Positions 15,551 through 25,030 of a stretch of DNA of 64,000 nucleotides are shown here, piece after piece. The stretch is from HyVt-477 sp965224605 (GTDB lineage Bacteria > Pseudomonadota > Gammaproteobacteria > Thiotrichales > Thiotrichaceae): contig CBDCZP010000006.1 in assembly GCA_965224605.1 (NCBI GenBank), positions 248,001-312,000 of the forward strand. Reading direction: 5' to 3'. Every line of letters starts with the position of its first letter. Position 1 is the first letter of the stretch. The translations under genes were made by a program, and so were the position numbers. Below the pieces are notes generated by a model. It was not told the DNA's origin. It did no database searches and saw only the letters and a list, made by a program, of their open reading frames with translations.

Positions 15551-18445
15551 ATGAATAAGCAAAGCCTAAAAACATTACAACAAAACGAAGATTTCATTGC
15601 CCGCCATATCGGCCCTAATCAAGCCGAAACAGCAGAAATGCTAAGTACCATCGGGGTAAAAACGCTGGATGAGTTGATGGACAAAACCATCCCGGCAAGC
15701 ATTCGTGAAAAAGACCCTTTAAAATTGGCAGATAGCACCACCGAGCAACAGGCTCTTGATTATCTAAAACAACTCGCTAGTCAAAATAAAGTCAACAAGT
15801 CTTACATTGGCATGGGTTACTACGACACCATCGTACCCCCTGTGATTCTGCGCAATGTGTTGGAAAACCCTGGCTGGTATACCGCTTACACACCTTATCA
15901 ACCTGAAATTTCTCAGGGTCGCCTAGAAGCTTTATTAAACTATCAACAAATGGTGATCGACTTAACCGGCATGCAAATGGCGAATGCCTCCATGCTGGAC
16001 GAAGCCACCGCAGCCGCAGAAGCGATGGCGCTTTGTAAACGCTCTAATCGCCTAAAAACTGATAAGTTCTTTGTCGATAAAGATGTCTTTCCGCAAACCT
16101 TAGACGTGATCCAGACCCGTGCAAAATACTTCGGCTTTGAGCTTATTATTGGTGATCCAGCCACTGAACTGGCTAATCACGAAGTGTTTGGTGTGCTGCT
16201 TCAATATCCGGGTCAAACAGGAGCAGTAAAGGACATTGAAGCTACTATTCAACAAGCACACGAGCAAAAAGCGCTAGTTGCTGTTGCCTCTGACTTAATG
16301 GCATTAGTCATGCTCAAATCTCCGGGTGAAATGGATGCAGATATTGTAATAGGCACCTCACAACGCTTTGGTGTTCCAATGGGAAATGGTGGCCCACATG
16401 CGGCTTTCTTTGCGGTTAGAGATAAATATAAGCGCAGCATGCCCGGACGTGTCATTGGCGTATCTATAGATAGTCAAGGCAATCAAGCTCTACGCATGGC
16501 GATGCAAACCCGTGAGCAACATATTCGGCGTGACAAAGCGACTTCTAATATTTGTACCGCACAGGCGCTATTAGCCAATATGGCTGGCTTTTATGCAACC
16601 TACCATGGCGCAGAAGGATTGAAGACCATTGCTGGGCGTATTCATCGGCTTGCTACTATTTTAGCTACAGGGCTTGAGCAACAAGGGATTAAGCTACTCA
16701 ATGAGTGCTGGTTCGATACGCTGACTCTGCAAGTGGGTGATGAGCAACAAGCCATCTATCAACGCGCATTAGAGGCTGGAGTTAATCTACGACTAGTGGG
16801 CTCGGATCAACTTGGCATCAGTGTTGATGAGAAAAAAAGCCCAGAAGATATTGCAGAACTGTTCACACTAATTCTTGGTGCAAACCACTCTTTAGATATT
16901 TATCAATTAGATTCCATTATTCTGAAAAACAACACTTCTGGCATTCCATCGAGTTGTAGTAGAGAAAGTGAGTTCCTCACTCATGAGACATTTAATCGCT
17001 ATCATTCCGAAACAGAAATGATGCGCTATCTCAAACAACTTGAGAACAAAGACTTATCATTAACCCACGCCATGATCCCACTAGGTTCATGTACCATGAA
17101 GCTTAATGCAGCCAGTGAGTTAATGCCCGTTAGCTGGGCAGAGTTCTCCTGCATTCATCCCTTTGCGCCTGCTGATCAAACACGGGGTTATCAGCTGATG
17201 ATCAACGAACTGAATGATTGGCTCTGCGAAGTGACGGGATATGATGCTATCTCCATGCAGCCCAACTCTGGCGCTCAAGGCGAATATGCCGGACTGGTTG
17301 CCATTAATCGCTACAATTACAGCATCGGCGAAGGCCACAGAAACATTTGCCTGATCCCAAGCTCAGCACACGGTACAAATCCAGCTTCAGCAGCTATGGC
17401 GAAAATGAAAATTATCATTGTCGAATGTGATGACAACGGCAATATTGATGTAGAAGACTTACGTGCCAAAGCGATCGAACACAAAGACGATCTCGCGTGT
17501 ATTATGGTTACTTATCCTTCAACACACGGCGTATTTGAAGAAGATATTGTTGAAATCTGTAATATAACCCACGAAAATGGGGGACAGGTTTACATGGATG
17601 GAGCCAATTTAAATGCACAGATGGGACTCTCAAAACCAGGGAAATTTGGTTCAGACGTATCTCATCTCAATCTACATAAAACCTTCGCTATTCCACATGG
17701 TGGCGGTGGCCCAGGCGTGGGGCCTATCGGCGTAAAAGAACACTTGATTGCTTTCCTGCCGGGGCATATTGAAAGCACCGGTGATAGTGAGCTTCTACCC
17801 AAGAATCAAAGCGCCGTTTCAGCCGCACCCTATGGCAGTGCCTCTATCTTGCCTATTTCATGGATGTTTATGAAAACACTGGGTAGAAAAGGCCTAACCG
17901 ATTCCTCTCGAATTGCCATTTTAAGTGCCAACTACATAACCGAGCGTTTAGCGCCACATTACCCAATCCTCTATCGCGGTAAAAATGGCACAGTGGCTCA
18001 TGAATGTATTATTGATATCCGTCCACTCAAAAAAGAGACCGGTATTAGTGAAGAAGACATCGCCAAGCGCCTCATGGACTATGGTTTTCATGCACCCACC
18101 ATGTCGTTCCCTGTGGCTGGAACACTGATGATTGAGCCGACAGAGTCTGAGTCGAAATATGAATTAGATCGTTTTTGTGATGCCATGATAGCTATTCGTG
18201 AAGAAATGACTAAAGTACAAAAAGGTGAATGGGATTTAGAGGATAATCCCTTAGTGAATGCGCCTCACACACTGATAGACATCAGTAAAGAATGGACACA
18301 TCCCTATAGCATTAACGAAGCTATATTCCCTAAAGGCGTTATCGCAACTCGCAAATATTGGCCGACCGTCAATCGTGTGGATAACGTGTATGGTGATCGC
18401 AATCTGATATGCTCATGCCCTTCAATTGATACCTATAGAGACTAA
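15551..18445 (+). CDS. gcvP: glycine dehydrogenase (decarboxylating), P-protein, single-chain form
   Basis: PLP enzyme that decarboxylates glycine and loads the aminomethyl group on GcvH. 964 residues, so both halves are in one chain, unlike the split GcvPA/GcvPB form. The start is the ATG at 15551 (a TTG one codon earlier is open but less likely). The N-terminal RHIGP, the YTPYQPEISQGRLE segment, and the catalytic half with PLP Lys710 in HLNLHKTFAIPHGGGGPG are clear. MIPLGSCTMKLN is typical. Because a terminator precedes it, expression may depend on read-through or its own promoter; none is obvious in the 25-bp gap. Confidence 0.97.
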   Translation: MNKQSLKTLQQNEDFIARHIGPNQAETAEMLSTIGVKTLDELMDKTIPASIREKDPLKLADSTTEQQALDYLKQLASQNKVNKSYIGMGYYDTIVPPVILRNVLENPGWYTAYTPYQPEISQGRLEALLNYQQMVIDLTGMQMANASMLDEATAAAEAMALCKRSNRLKTDKFFVDKDVFPQTLDVIQTRAKYFGFELIIGDPATELANHEVFGVLLQYPGQTGAVKDIEATIQQAHEQKALVAVASDLMALVMLKSPGEMDADIVIGTSQRFGVPMGNGGPHAAFFAVRDKYKRSMPGRVIGVSIDSQGNQALRMAMQTREQHIRRDKATSNICTAQALLANMAGFYATYHGAEGLKTIAGRIHRLATILATGLEQQGIKLLNECWFDTLTLQVGDEQQAIYQRALEAGVNLRLVGSDQLGISVDEKKSPEDIAELFTLILGANHSLDIYQLDSIILKNNTSGIPSSCSRESEFLTHETFNRYHSETEMMRYLKQLENKDLSLTHAMIPLGSCTMKLNAASELMPVSWAEFSCIHPFAPADQTRGYQLMINELNDWLCEVTGYDAISMQPNSGAQGEYAGLVAINRYNYSIGEGHRNICLIPSSAHGTNPASAAMAKMKIIIVECDDNGNIDVEDLRAKAIEHKDDLACIMVTYPSTHGVFEEDIVEICNITHENGGQVYMDGANLNAQMGLSKPGKFGSDVSHLNLHKTFAIPHGGGGPGVGPIGVKEHLIAFLPGHIESTGDSELLPKNQSAVSAAPYGSASILPISWMFMKTLGRKGLTDSSRIAILSANYITERLAPHYPILYRGKNGTVAHECIIDIRPLKKETGISEEDIAKRLMDYGFHAPTMSFPVAGTLMIEPTESESKYELDRFCDAMIAIREEMTKVQKGEWDLEDNPLVNAPHTLIDISKEWTHPYSINEAIFPKGVIATRKYWPTVNRVDNVYGDRNLICSCPSIDTYRD

Positions 18446-18863
18446 CCCCTCTAGTAAAGTGAAGGCATATTGCTGATTAGCGATGTGTCTCAAAGTCGGG
18501 CTAAAAAATGACAAGAAGCATCGGGCTAAAACTAAGTCATCATCACTCTATCGCTGAACCTAACCGCTGTAGCACGCTACAAACATAGACCATTCAACTG
18601 AACACGCGAATACGAATAATACCCTGTCAAAATTTACAGACAAAGGTTGGCTACGCCCTTCTTGTATCAGTATTTAGTACACATAAGTTACAACTTAGGT
18701 TTAGCGAATTCCGTTTTCAGATGGTTGCTAACTTCTGAAGTTTAGCCCACCTCAGTGATTAAGGTGAGAGGAGTCCAATTATTCTTAATCTAGTATAAAC
18801 CCATGAAATCATGTAGCCTCTCAAAAAAGATTAATGATTCAGAACTTTAATTAAACAATAACA
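18446..18863. other. 418-bp intergenic region between gcvP and the protease gene
   Basis: No gene recognised. Visible structure is minor: a direct repeat TCGGGCTAAAA at 18496-18506 and 18521-18531, and a TAAGTTACAACTTA palindrome near 18684-18697. Neither matches a known element. Confidence 0.5.
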
Positions 18864-20123
18864 ATGAAAAAATTGCTCGTTACTTTGCTTGTAAATCTAC
18901 TATTAATCAGTGCTGTTCACGCGGTACAGGATAGTATTGATATTTATTCTGATACTGACAAATCCGTCTTCCAAATTAGAGTAGTGCATAAACAAACAGG
19001 GAAGAAATCGAGTATAGGCTCTGGTTTCATCGTCGTGGCTCCTAATATACTTGCTACCAATTTTCATGTCGTCAGTGGTTTTGTCAATGAGCCGGACAAA
19101 TATGTGCTCGAATATTTATCAAAAGACGGTAAGAAAGGAAGTGTGCGAATCCTCGATTTGGATATAACCCATGATCTGGCGGTGCTGGAAGCCGATACTA
19201 ATTTAGGACCTCCTCTAGAAATTACTGATATACCCGATAAAGGTGCACGCCTGTTTTCTTTGGGGAATCCTCTGGATTTGGGTTTTTCCATCGTCGAAGG
19301 TGTTAATAACGGCATTATGAAAAACAGTGAGGAAAAAAACATTCTGGTTTCGGGGAGCTTAAACCCCGGCATGAGTGGTGGTCCTACTTTAAATGAGGAA
19401 GGCAAAGTTATTGGGATCAATGTGGCGACATCCGGTAACGAAATCAGTTTTTTAGTCTCGGCAGAACATTTAGTTAAAATACTGGAAAGACTGAAAAGTC
19501 GTGACTTCAAAGCTGCCAATGATATTTATGCACTTATCTCGGAACAGCTAGTACAAAATTCACAAGAGAAAATGGATCGCGTACTCAAACATGAATGGGG
19601 TGTGACGAAAATAGGCAAATTCAATGTGCCCTCGGAATTATTTGAAACCTATCGTTGTTGGGATGCAAGCCCAAATTTCAAGAAAGAAGTTCTTTATAGC
19701 TTAACCTCCTCAAGCTGTACCAATGAGTACAATATATTCCTTTCGGGTTCACTTGAAGTCGGCGGACTTGCGTATGAATATCATTGGCTGGAAACTGAAA
19801 AGCTATCGCCTTCCAGATTCTACAAAGCAGCCTATGAAAAATTAAATGACAGCGTCCCACCCAGCAATGCGGGCAAAGAGGATGTTACTAATTTCGCTTG
19901 CACCACACGCTTCATCAACGTATCCAATGTGGATTTCAAAGCAACTATTTGTCGTCGAGACTATTTGAAATACGCCGGTTTAAGTGATGTGCTAACAACG
20001 ATCGCCATGGTGGGACGAAAAAAACAAGGGTTTATTTTTAATCTTGATTTAGTGGGTACAGACTTTAGTTCTGCGATGGACTTACTGCAAAAGATGTTGG
20101 AGAAAATAACATGGCAACATTAA
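18864..20123 (+). CDS. secreted trypsin-like serine protease (S1C/DegP-like fold) with unique C-terminal region
   Basis: 419 residues with a Sec signal peptide (cleavage likely after HA at 19-20). The protease domain (~30-215) has the full triad: His68 in ATNFHVVSG, Asp104 in THDLAVLEA and Ser171 in PGMSGGP. There is no PDZ domain. The last ~200 residues contain several cysteines (for example SSSCTNEY and TICRR) and no domain I recognise. Periplasmic localisation is expected. The next gene, encoding an FHA membrane protein, overlaps by 13 bp, so the two are coupled. Substrate is unknown. Confidence 0.85.
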   Translation: MKKLLVTLLVNLLLISAVHAVQDSIDIYSDTDKSVFQIRVVHKQTGKKSSIGSGFIVVAPNILATNFHVVSGFVNEPDKYVLEYLSKDGKKGSVRILDLDITHDLAVLEADTNLGPPLEITDIPDKGARLFSLGNPLDLGFSIVEGVNNGIMKNSEEKNILVSGSLNPGMSGGPTLNEEGKVIGINVATSGNEISFLVSAEHLVKILERLKSRDFKAANDIYALISEQLVQNSQEKMDRVLKHEWGVTKIGKFNVPSELFETYRCWDASPNFKKEVLYSLTSSSCTNEYNIFLSGSLEVGGLAYEYHWLETEKLSPSRFYKAAYEKLNDSVPPSNAGKEDVTNFACTTRFINVSNVDFKATICRRDYLKYAGLSDVLTTIAMVGRKKQGFIFNLDLVGTDFSSAMDLLQKMLEKITWQH

Positions 20124-21097
20124 TTGTAGAAACACATGCGCGTGGAGTAAGCCACTACCACCCGGTTGATACAGAGGCCGCCACAATAGGCAGAGCGCTA
20201 AATAATGATATCATTTTGTCAGATTTGTCGGTCTCTCCTCAGCATCTAAAAATTGAACGCGAAGAATCTGGCTCATTTCTTGTTACCAATCTATCCGATG
20301 AAAATGGTACTCGAATCAACAAACAAAAATTAAATGTAGGGGAAGGACGTAAAATTCAGTTGCCTACAGAATTATGGCTGGGTAGTAGCAAAATCCGTTT
20401 ATTAGACGCAGATATGCCAGTTGAGGCTACGCGTGTACGTGAATGCACGGGCTTCTTTTGCCTCTATACGAGTCCGGTGTGGGCAACGGTCTTGTTAATG
20501 GCCGCATTGGGCATGTTTCTTTTCGATCAGTTTATGAGTACTTCGATGAGCAGGTCTATTGGCCATTATGTTGATGCCAGTTTTACCTCAATGTTATATT
20601 TACTAGGCTTTTTTCTGGTTGTGGCCGGGATTAGCCGTCTGGCTGCACACCGTTGGGATATTGTGCCAGCTATTAGCGTTGCATCGTTGTTGTTCCTTGT
20701 CCCGCAGGTTGTTGAATATGCAGGTCACTTTGTCAGTTATTTTTTCTCTTCCGACTCCTTTAGAGTGATTAGTTTGAATCTGGTTAATTTTTTATTGCTC
20801 CCCTTGCTGATTACCCTATTTATGATGAGAATCGCACACTCTCCCCTGTTATCTGCGGCGGGGGTGTCTTTGTTAGTTAGTGCTCCTTTTATGGCCTATC
20901 AAGCTTCTGATTTCGTCAAAGAATTAACACGACCAGATTTTTCTCCTTTACCTACTTATGACCAAAACCTCAGCTCGCTGGATTTCAGACAGCAAAATAC
21001 CATACGTATTAGTGATTTTATTCAACACGCAGAAGAGAAGTTGGCGCAGACAGTTCTCACTGAGTTAGATAGAAAAAGTACAGAGGTGGAAAAGTAA
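20111..21097 (+). CDS. FHA-domain integral membrane protein
   Basis: 328 residues. The N-terminal FHA domain (~5-95) has TIGRALNNDIILSD, SVSPQHLKI and ENGTRINKQ, the glycine, serine-histidine and asparagine positions used to bind phosphothreonine. About five hydrophobic helices follow from ~118 to ~275, then a soluble tail. The FHA domain should face the cytoplasm. It overlaps the upstream protease gene by 13 bp and abuts the downstream SDR gene (TAA then ATG), so all three are likely co-transcribed. The kinase partner is not in the window. Confidence 0.85.
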   Translation: MATLIVETHARGVSHYHPVDTEAATIGRALNNDIILSDLSVSPQHLKIEREESGSFLVTNLSDENGTRINKQKLNVGEGRKIQLPTELWLGSSKIRLLDADMPVEATRVRECTGFFCLYTSPVWATVLLMAALGMFLFDQFMSTSMSRSIGHYVDASFTSMLYLLGFFLVVAGISRLAAHRWDIVPAISVASLLFLVPQVVEYAGHFVSYFFSSDSFRVISLNLVNFLLLPLLITLFMMRIAHSPLLSAAGVSLLVSAPFMAYQASDFVKELTRPDFSPLPTYDQNLSSLDFRQQNTIRISDFIQHAEEKLAQTVLTELDRKSTEVEK

Positions 21098-21805
21098 ATG
21101 CCAACACTACTTGTCACGGGAGCTAATCGAGGGTTAGGGCTAGAGTTATGTAAACAATGTTTGGCTGATGGCTGGACAATCCACGCATGTTGTCGCAGCC
21201 CAAGTAATGCCAGTCAGTTGATTTCTTTGGCAGAGGCATCAAAAAAAGATAAAACCAACAAGCTGTTCATTCATCCGCTGGATGTGCGTAATGCTCAACA
21301 ATTGGAAAACCTTCAAGCGGCACTAAAAAACAAGCCTGTAGATGTACTGTTTAATAACGCAGGTGTGCATGCCAGAGGTGCCTCAGAATTTGGTCGTTGT
21401 GATGATGATGCTTGGGAAGAGGCGGTACAGGTCAATCTATTAGCACCGATGAAAATGATGGAATGCTTTGTTGATAATGTTGCCAGTAGTCAGATGAAGA
21501 TTATCGCTAATGTTAGTAGCAAAATGGGTAGTATGACTGATAATAGCTCGGGTGGTAGCTATGCTTATAGAGCTACGAAAGCTGCATTGAATGCTGTAAC
21601 CGTTAGTGCTGCTCAGGATTTGAAGCATCGGGATATTCTCGTAATGCTTTTGCACCCCGGTTGGGTACGAACCGATATGGGTGGCCCGCATGGCGAATTA
21701 TCGGTTGAGCAAGCAGTTACCCTGTTGAGAAAACTCATTGGTACGGCTGATCTGAGTGATAGTGGCAAGTTCCTTGATATTGATGGAACTGAAATTCCTT
21801 GGTAA
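21098..21805 (+). CDS. short-chain dehydrogenase/reductase (SDR) family oxidoreductase
   Basis: 235-residue classical SDR. The cofactor-binding TGANRGLGLELC is at residues 7-18, FNNAGVHA follows, and the catalytic Ser-Tyr-Lys are in NVSSKMGS and YAYRATKAALN. LHPGWVRTDMGG is the usual post-catalytic motif. Similar to the CsgA-like/C-factor group, but the substrate cannot be read from sequence. Third gene of a protease-FHA-SDR run; a functional link is inferred only from the tight spacing. Confidence 0.88.
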   Translation: MPTLLVTGANRGLGLELCKQCLADGWTIHACCRSPSNASQLISLAEASKKDKTNKLFIHPLDVRNAQQLENLQAALKNKPVDVLFNNAGVHARGASEFGRCDDDAWEEAVQVNLLAPMKMMECFVDNVASSQMKIIANVSSKMGSMTDNSSGGSYAYRATKAALNAVTVSAAQDLKHRDILVMLLHPGWVRTDMGGPHGELSVEQAVTLLRKLIGTADLSDSGKFLDIDGTEIPW

Positions 21806-21832
21806 TTGCCTTTCCGAGCTATATATGTGGGC

Positions 21833-22747
21833 TTATAAAGGCTGCGTGTAAGTCCTGAGTCGATTCTTCCACCCAGGCAGCCATCTTCTTTCGTTGTTTG
21901 CTCTAGGCGCATTATCAAGTCTACGCTCCAGCACATAACGAGTCGCTTTAGCAAATTCCTGTAATGCTTGTGGCCCCGCATTGACTGGCCTCATTTCCTG
22001 AAGTGCTTGTGATAATCCCCAGCCTTTTTCATTGTACCGTTCGGTGGGTTTTAGACCCGTACCCTTAAAATTAATATAATCAATTAAGGGATACCAACCA
22101 CCAGGTGATTTGGCTAAAGCATTGTAGTTATTAATCATAAGCTGACGCTTATTGGCAGGTGCTTGTCGTACTATTGCGGGGATGGACTGGTGAATGCGAT
22201 CAAAGAAAAACAAGGTTTGAAGTTCTTTGGTATTTAATAAGATACGCTTTAGTTCGCGTACTTCTGGATCGTTTTGTGATTGCAAAAAAGCCTGTTTATT
22301 AGGCCATGGCGCACCTCGCTGTCGGGCGCTTAACAGCCAGCCGGGTATCCGCACATTATGTTGTTGAAGATAATCAATCAGACTAGGAAAGGTTTCATCA
22401 AAGCGCTTGTGAGGTACATTGGGATACCAGATAAAATGGCCAATGCCCAGTGATACAAAATGTTCATTGTCATTCCATATCATCAGGTTTTCCGGCTTTG
22501 AAGAGGCTTCGTTGAAATATATCCGGTTGCTAATTACCTGTAATTCACGCTCAGATAACTGCGGTCGCTTAACACCTTTGGGATAGGGTATAGGTTTTTT
22601 AGGAATCACTCCGACTCGTTTGGGTTCCGCTTCAGGAATATTCGGTTCCGCTTCGGGAATGCCGGAACAAGATGACAGCATGAAAATAGAAATTAATCCG
22701 GCTACTAATCCAGTAACCAGTCTAAGTGCAGTGGCATGATATTCCAT
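21833..22747 (-). CDS. lipoprotein with lysozyme-like motif, function unknown
   Basis: 304 residues. A lipoprotein signal ends in FMLSSCSG with lipidated Cys27. A Pro/Glu-rich linker includes a duplicated IPEAEP. The conserved-looking core starts at ~65: RELQVISNRIYFNEAS, then WNDNEHFVSLGIGHFIWYP. Glu80, Asp93 and GIGH at 101-104 are spaced rather like the Glu, Asp and TIGIGH of T4-type lysozymes, so a peptidoglycan-active lysozyme-like fold is possible; this is inference from a short motif. The gene converges on the SDR gene and is not in an operon. Confidence 0.6.
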   Translation of the reverse strand: MEYHATALRLVTGLVAGLISIFMLSSCSGIPEAEPNIPEAEPKRVGVIPKKPIPYPKGVKRPQLSERELQVISNRIYFNEASSKPENLMIWNDNEHFVSLGIGHFIWYPNVPHKRFDETFPSLIDYLQQHNVRIPGWLLSARQRGAPWPNKQAFLQSQNDPEVRELKRILLNTKELQTLFFFDRIHQSIPAIVRQAPANKRQLMINNYNALAKSPGGWYPLIDYINFKGTGLKPTERYNEKGWGLSQALQEMRPVNAGPQALQEFAKATRYVLERRLDNAPRANNERRWLPGWKNRLRTYTQPL

Positions 22748-23075
22748 TTTAATTCCTTATAAAGCGTATAAACCAGCAATCCTGCTATTTAGTGTAGCAG
22801 AATAGAGCTAGTTATGAACCAAGAAGTATTTTTAGCTATATTTCAATTTCACAGTCTGGCTTCTTAAGGAAGCTCTGATTAAGTCTGATCGTTTGTTCTT
22901 GAAAAAGATACGCGCATCAAGCTTAGGTTCTTGTTCAATAGCTCTCTATGATATATTAGGGTTCGTTATTTAGTGCAATACGTTTATGAAATAATGGGTC
23001 AGAATAAAGATAAGATAAACTTCATCAGAATCTTGATGGCGTGATGGATGGCGCAAAACTTGGAGAAGAAGTAAT
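22748..23075. other. 328-bp intergenic region with a solo repeat end
   Basis: No gene. From ~22867 it carries AAGGAAGCTCTGATTAAGTC, matching the terminal inverted repeat of the MITE-like family (compare 37722). The remaining core is not present in recognisable form, so this appears to be a decayed or partial copy. Confidence 0.5.
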
Positions 23076-23870
23076 ATGAATGGTAGAGATATCATAAAAA
23101 AAATATCATTGTTAATGCTCATGTTTGGAGCCTTGTTGATTCTACTAAACTTGCTTGGATATGTGGTTGCGCCAAACGTTCTCGATGAGAAATTCTCCCA
23201 ACAACCCAAACAAGATGGGATACCCGGCTATGCGTTCCAAACTCATGACACATCACTGCTGATTGATATGTTAGAGAAGCCAATGGCTAAATTTGATTTG
23301 GAGAAAGTGAATAATGAAATATTCGGAGCGATTGTACATACCGATAGAAGACGAATTCAGCCCTATGAAAACTGGCTCTTATGGCTTGCTGGAAAAATGT
23401 ATAAACCGCTCGCCAGAACCCAGAGCCCAGCAAGAATAGTGTCGGGTGAAGGTGCATTTTGTTCGGAGGTTGCTGCGGTAATGAATCATGTCGCCACTCT
23501 CAATGGTTATCAGGCTAGATTTATTGAGCTGAACGGGCACGTTGTCTCTGAAGTGCTAACAGAAACAGGTTGGCGTGTAGCCGATGCTGATTATGGCGTG
23601 ACTTATCCAGTGGGTATTAAGGTCTTGGAAGGTGAAGAAGGTTCCCGTTTAATAAGACAGGCATTACTAAGCAGAGGGTACAACGAAGATAATATAGTGG
23701 GGTACACCAAGCTGGTTCAATCCCCTGAGGATAATGAAATTTTGAGCGTGGGTATGGCGATGAGCCCTCGTTTGTACCTAGTTGAAACGACCACTGAAGT
23801 ACTTAAATGGATTATTCCGTTATTGGCAATTATCCTCGGGGTTATAGGAATTAAAAGGCACCGTTCTTGA
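23076..23870 (+). CDS. membrane-anchored transglutaminase-like cysteine protease-fold protein
   Basis: 264 residues with an N-terminal membrane helix (~10-32) and a C-terminal helix (~241-258). Between them lies a transglutaminase-like core with Cys129 in GAFCSEVAAVMNHVA, His155 in NGHVVSEV and Asp170 or Asp172 in RVADADYG, the expected Cys-His-Asp order. The active site probably faces the periplasm. Such proteins are found with exopolysaccharide or peptide maturation genes, but neighbours here (lipoprotein and proB) give no clue. Function unknown. Confidence 0.65.
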   Translation: MNGRDIIKKISLLMLMFGALLILLNLLGYVVAPNVLDEKFSQQPKQDGIPGYAFQTHDTSLLIDMLEKPMAKFDLEKVNNEIFGAIVHTDRRRIQPYENWLLWLAGKMYKPLARTQSPARIVSGEGAFCSEVAAVMNHVATLNGYQARFIELNGHVVSEVLTETGWRVADADYGVTYPVGIKVLEGEEGSRLIRQALLSRGYNEDNIVGYTKLVQSPEDNEILSVGMAMSPRLYLVETTTEVLKWIIPLLAIILGVIGIKRHRS

Positions 23871-23902
23871 AATGACTTAAACTTGATTACGCCTTGCCTA
23901 AA

Positions 23903-25030
23903 TTAATGGATAACTAAGTTATTTCTGTGAATGAGTTCAGCCTCATCAACATAGCCCAGAGCTTCTTCTATATTATGACTAGATAATCCTAGAATTTTTA
24001 GACATTCTGAATAGGAATAGTTCGTAACCCCACGGGCAATAATCGCACCTTGGGAATTGATGCAGCTCACTACATCGCCACGTTCAAATTGCCCGGTTAC
24101 ATGGGTAACTCCAACCGATAAAAGACTCCTGCCTTTTTCTTGAATAGCTTTTTCAGCACCAGTATCAATGGTAAGTTCCCCGGTAACATTGGTTTGATGA
24201 GATATCCATTGTTTTCGTGCTGTAAGTGGCTCGCAATCAGCTGTTAACAGGGTGCCAAGGTTTTCACCTTCCATTATACGCGTGAGTACATTTTTTTCCG
24301 CCCCAGGAGCGATGATAGTTGTGCAGCCGGAACGTGCAGCGGAGCGGGCGGCCAGTACTTTAGTTCTCATTCCTCCTGTGCCCACAGCTGTTCCCGCTGA
24401 GCCAGCAAAGTCAAGTAGTTCAGGGTTGTTAGCTGAATCTAGGGAAATGAGTTTGGCATCTGATGATTCCCGTGGATCCTTGTCATAAAGACCGGCTTGG
24501 TCGGTAAGGATGATTAACAGGTCTGCATCAATCAGGTTGGCAACCATGGCGGCTAAGGTATCATTGTCCCCCAGCCTGATTTCTTCCAAGGCAACCGTGT
24601 CATTCTCATTGACAATTGGAATAGCTCCCAGTTTTAATAGAGTATGTAAGGTACTTCGCGCATTCAGGTAGCGCTGGCGATTACTAAAATCATCATGGGT
24701 CAGTAGTATTTGAGCTGTTTGAAATTGATGTATCTCGAAACTTTGCTGATAAGTTTGAATCAGACCCGCCTGACCGATAGCGGCAGCGGCTTGAAGTTCA
24801 TGCAACGCTTTGGGGCGTACCTCCCAGCCCATGCGACTCATGCCTTCTGCTACTGAACCAGAAGAAACCAGAATAATTTCTACGTTGGAGTTTTTAATGG
24901 TGGCGAGTTGCTTAACCCAGTCTTTGATTGCCGGAATATCCAGACCCTTGCCATTTTGCGTCAGTAATGCGCTGCCAATCTTGATGACGCAGCGCTTAGT
25001 CTTTTTGATAAGCGAAGATCGTTTATTCAT
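23903..25030 (-). CDS. proB: glutamate 5-kinase
   Basis: First step of proline synthesis: phosphorylates glutamate. 375 residues, full length. The amino acid kinase domain has VIKIGSALLT at the start, LVSSGSVAEGM, NENDTVA, RLGDNDTLAA and GTGGMRTKVLAA; a PUA domain occupies ~285-365. Its start overlaps the obgE stop by 8 bp, so translation is likely coupled. proC is at 11285-12109; proA is not in the window. Confidence 0.96.
   Translation of the reverse strand: MNKRSSLIKKTKRCVIKIGSALLTQNGKGLDIPAIKDWVKQLATIKNSNVEIILVSSGSVAEGMSRMGWEVRPKALHELQAAAAIGQAGLIQTYQQSFEIHQFQTAQILLTHDDFSNRQRYLNARSTLHTLLKLGAIPIVNENDTVALEEIRLGDNDTLAAMVANLIDADLLIILTDQAGLYDKDPRESSDAKLISLDSANNPELLDFAGSAGTAVGTGGMRTKVLAARSAARSGCTTIIAPGAEKNVLTRIMEGENLGTLLTADCEPLTARKQWISHQTNVTGELTIDTGAEKAIQEKGRSLLSVGVTHVTGQFERGDVVSCINSQGAIIARGVTNYSYSECLKILGLSSHNIEEALGYVDEAELIHRNNLVIH

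Noticed and set aside
19064..19519. 151-codon open frame antisense to the protease gene
   Set aside because: Shadow of the protease coding sequence, which carries a full catalytic triad.
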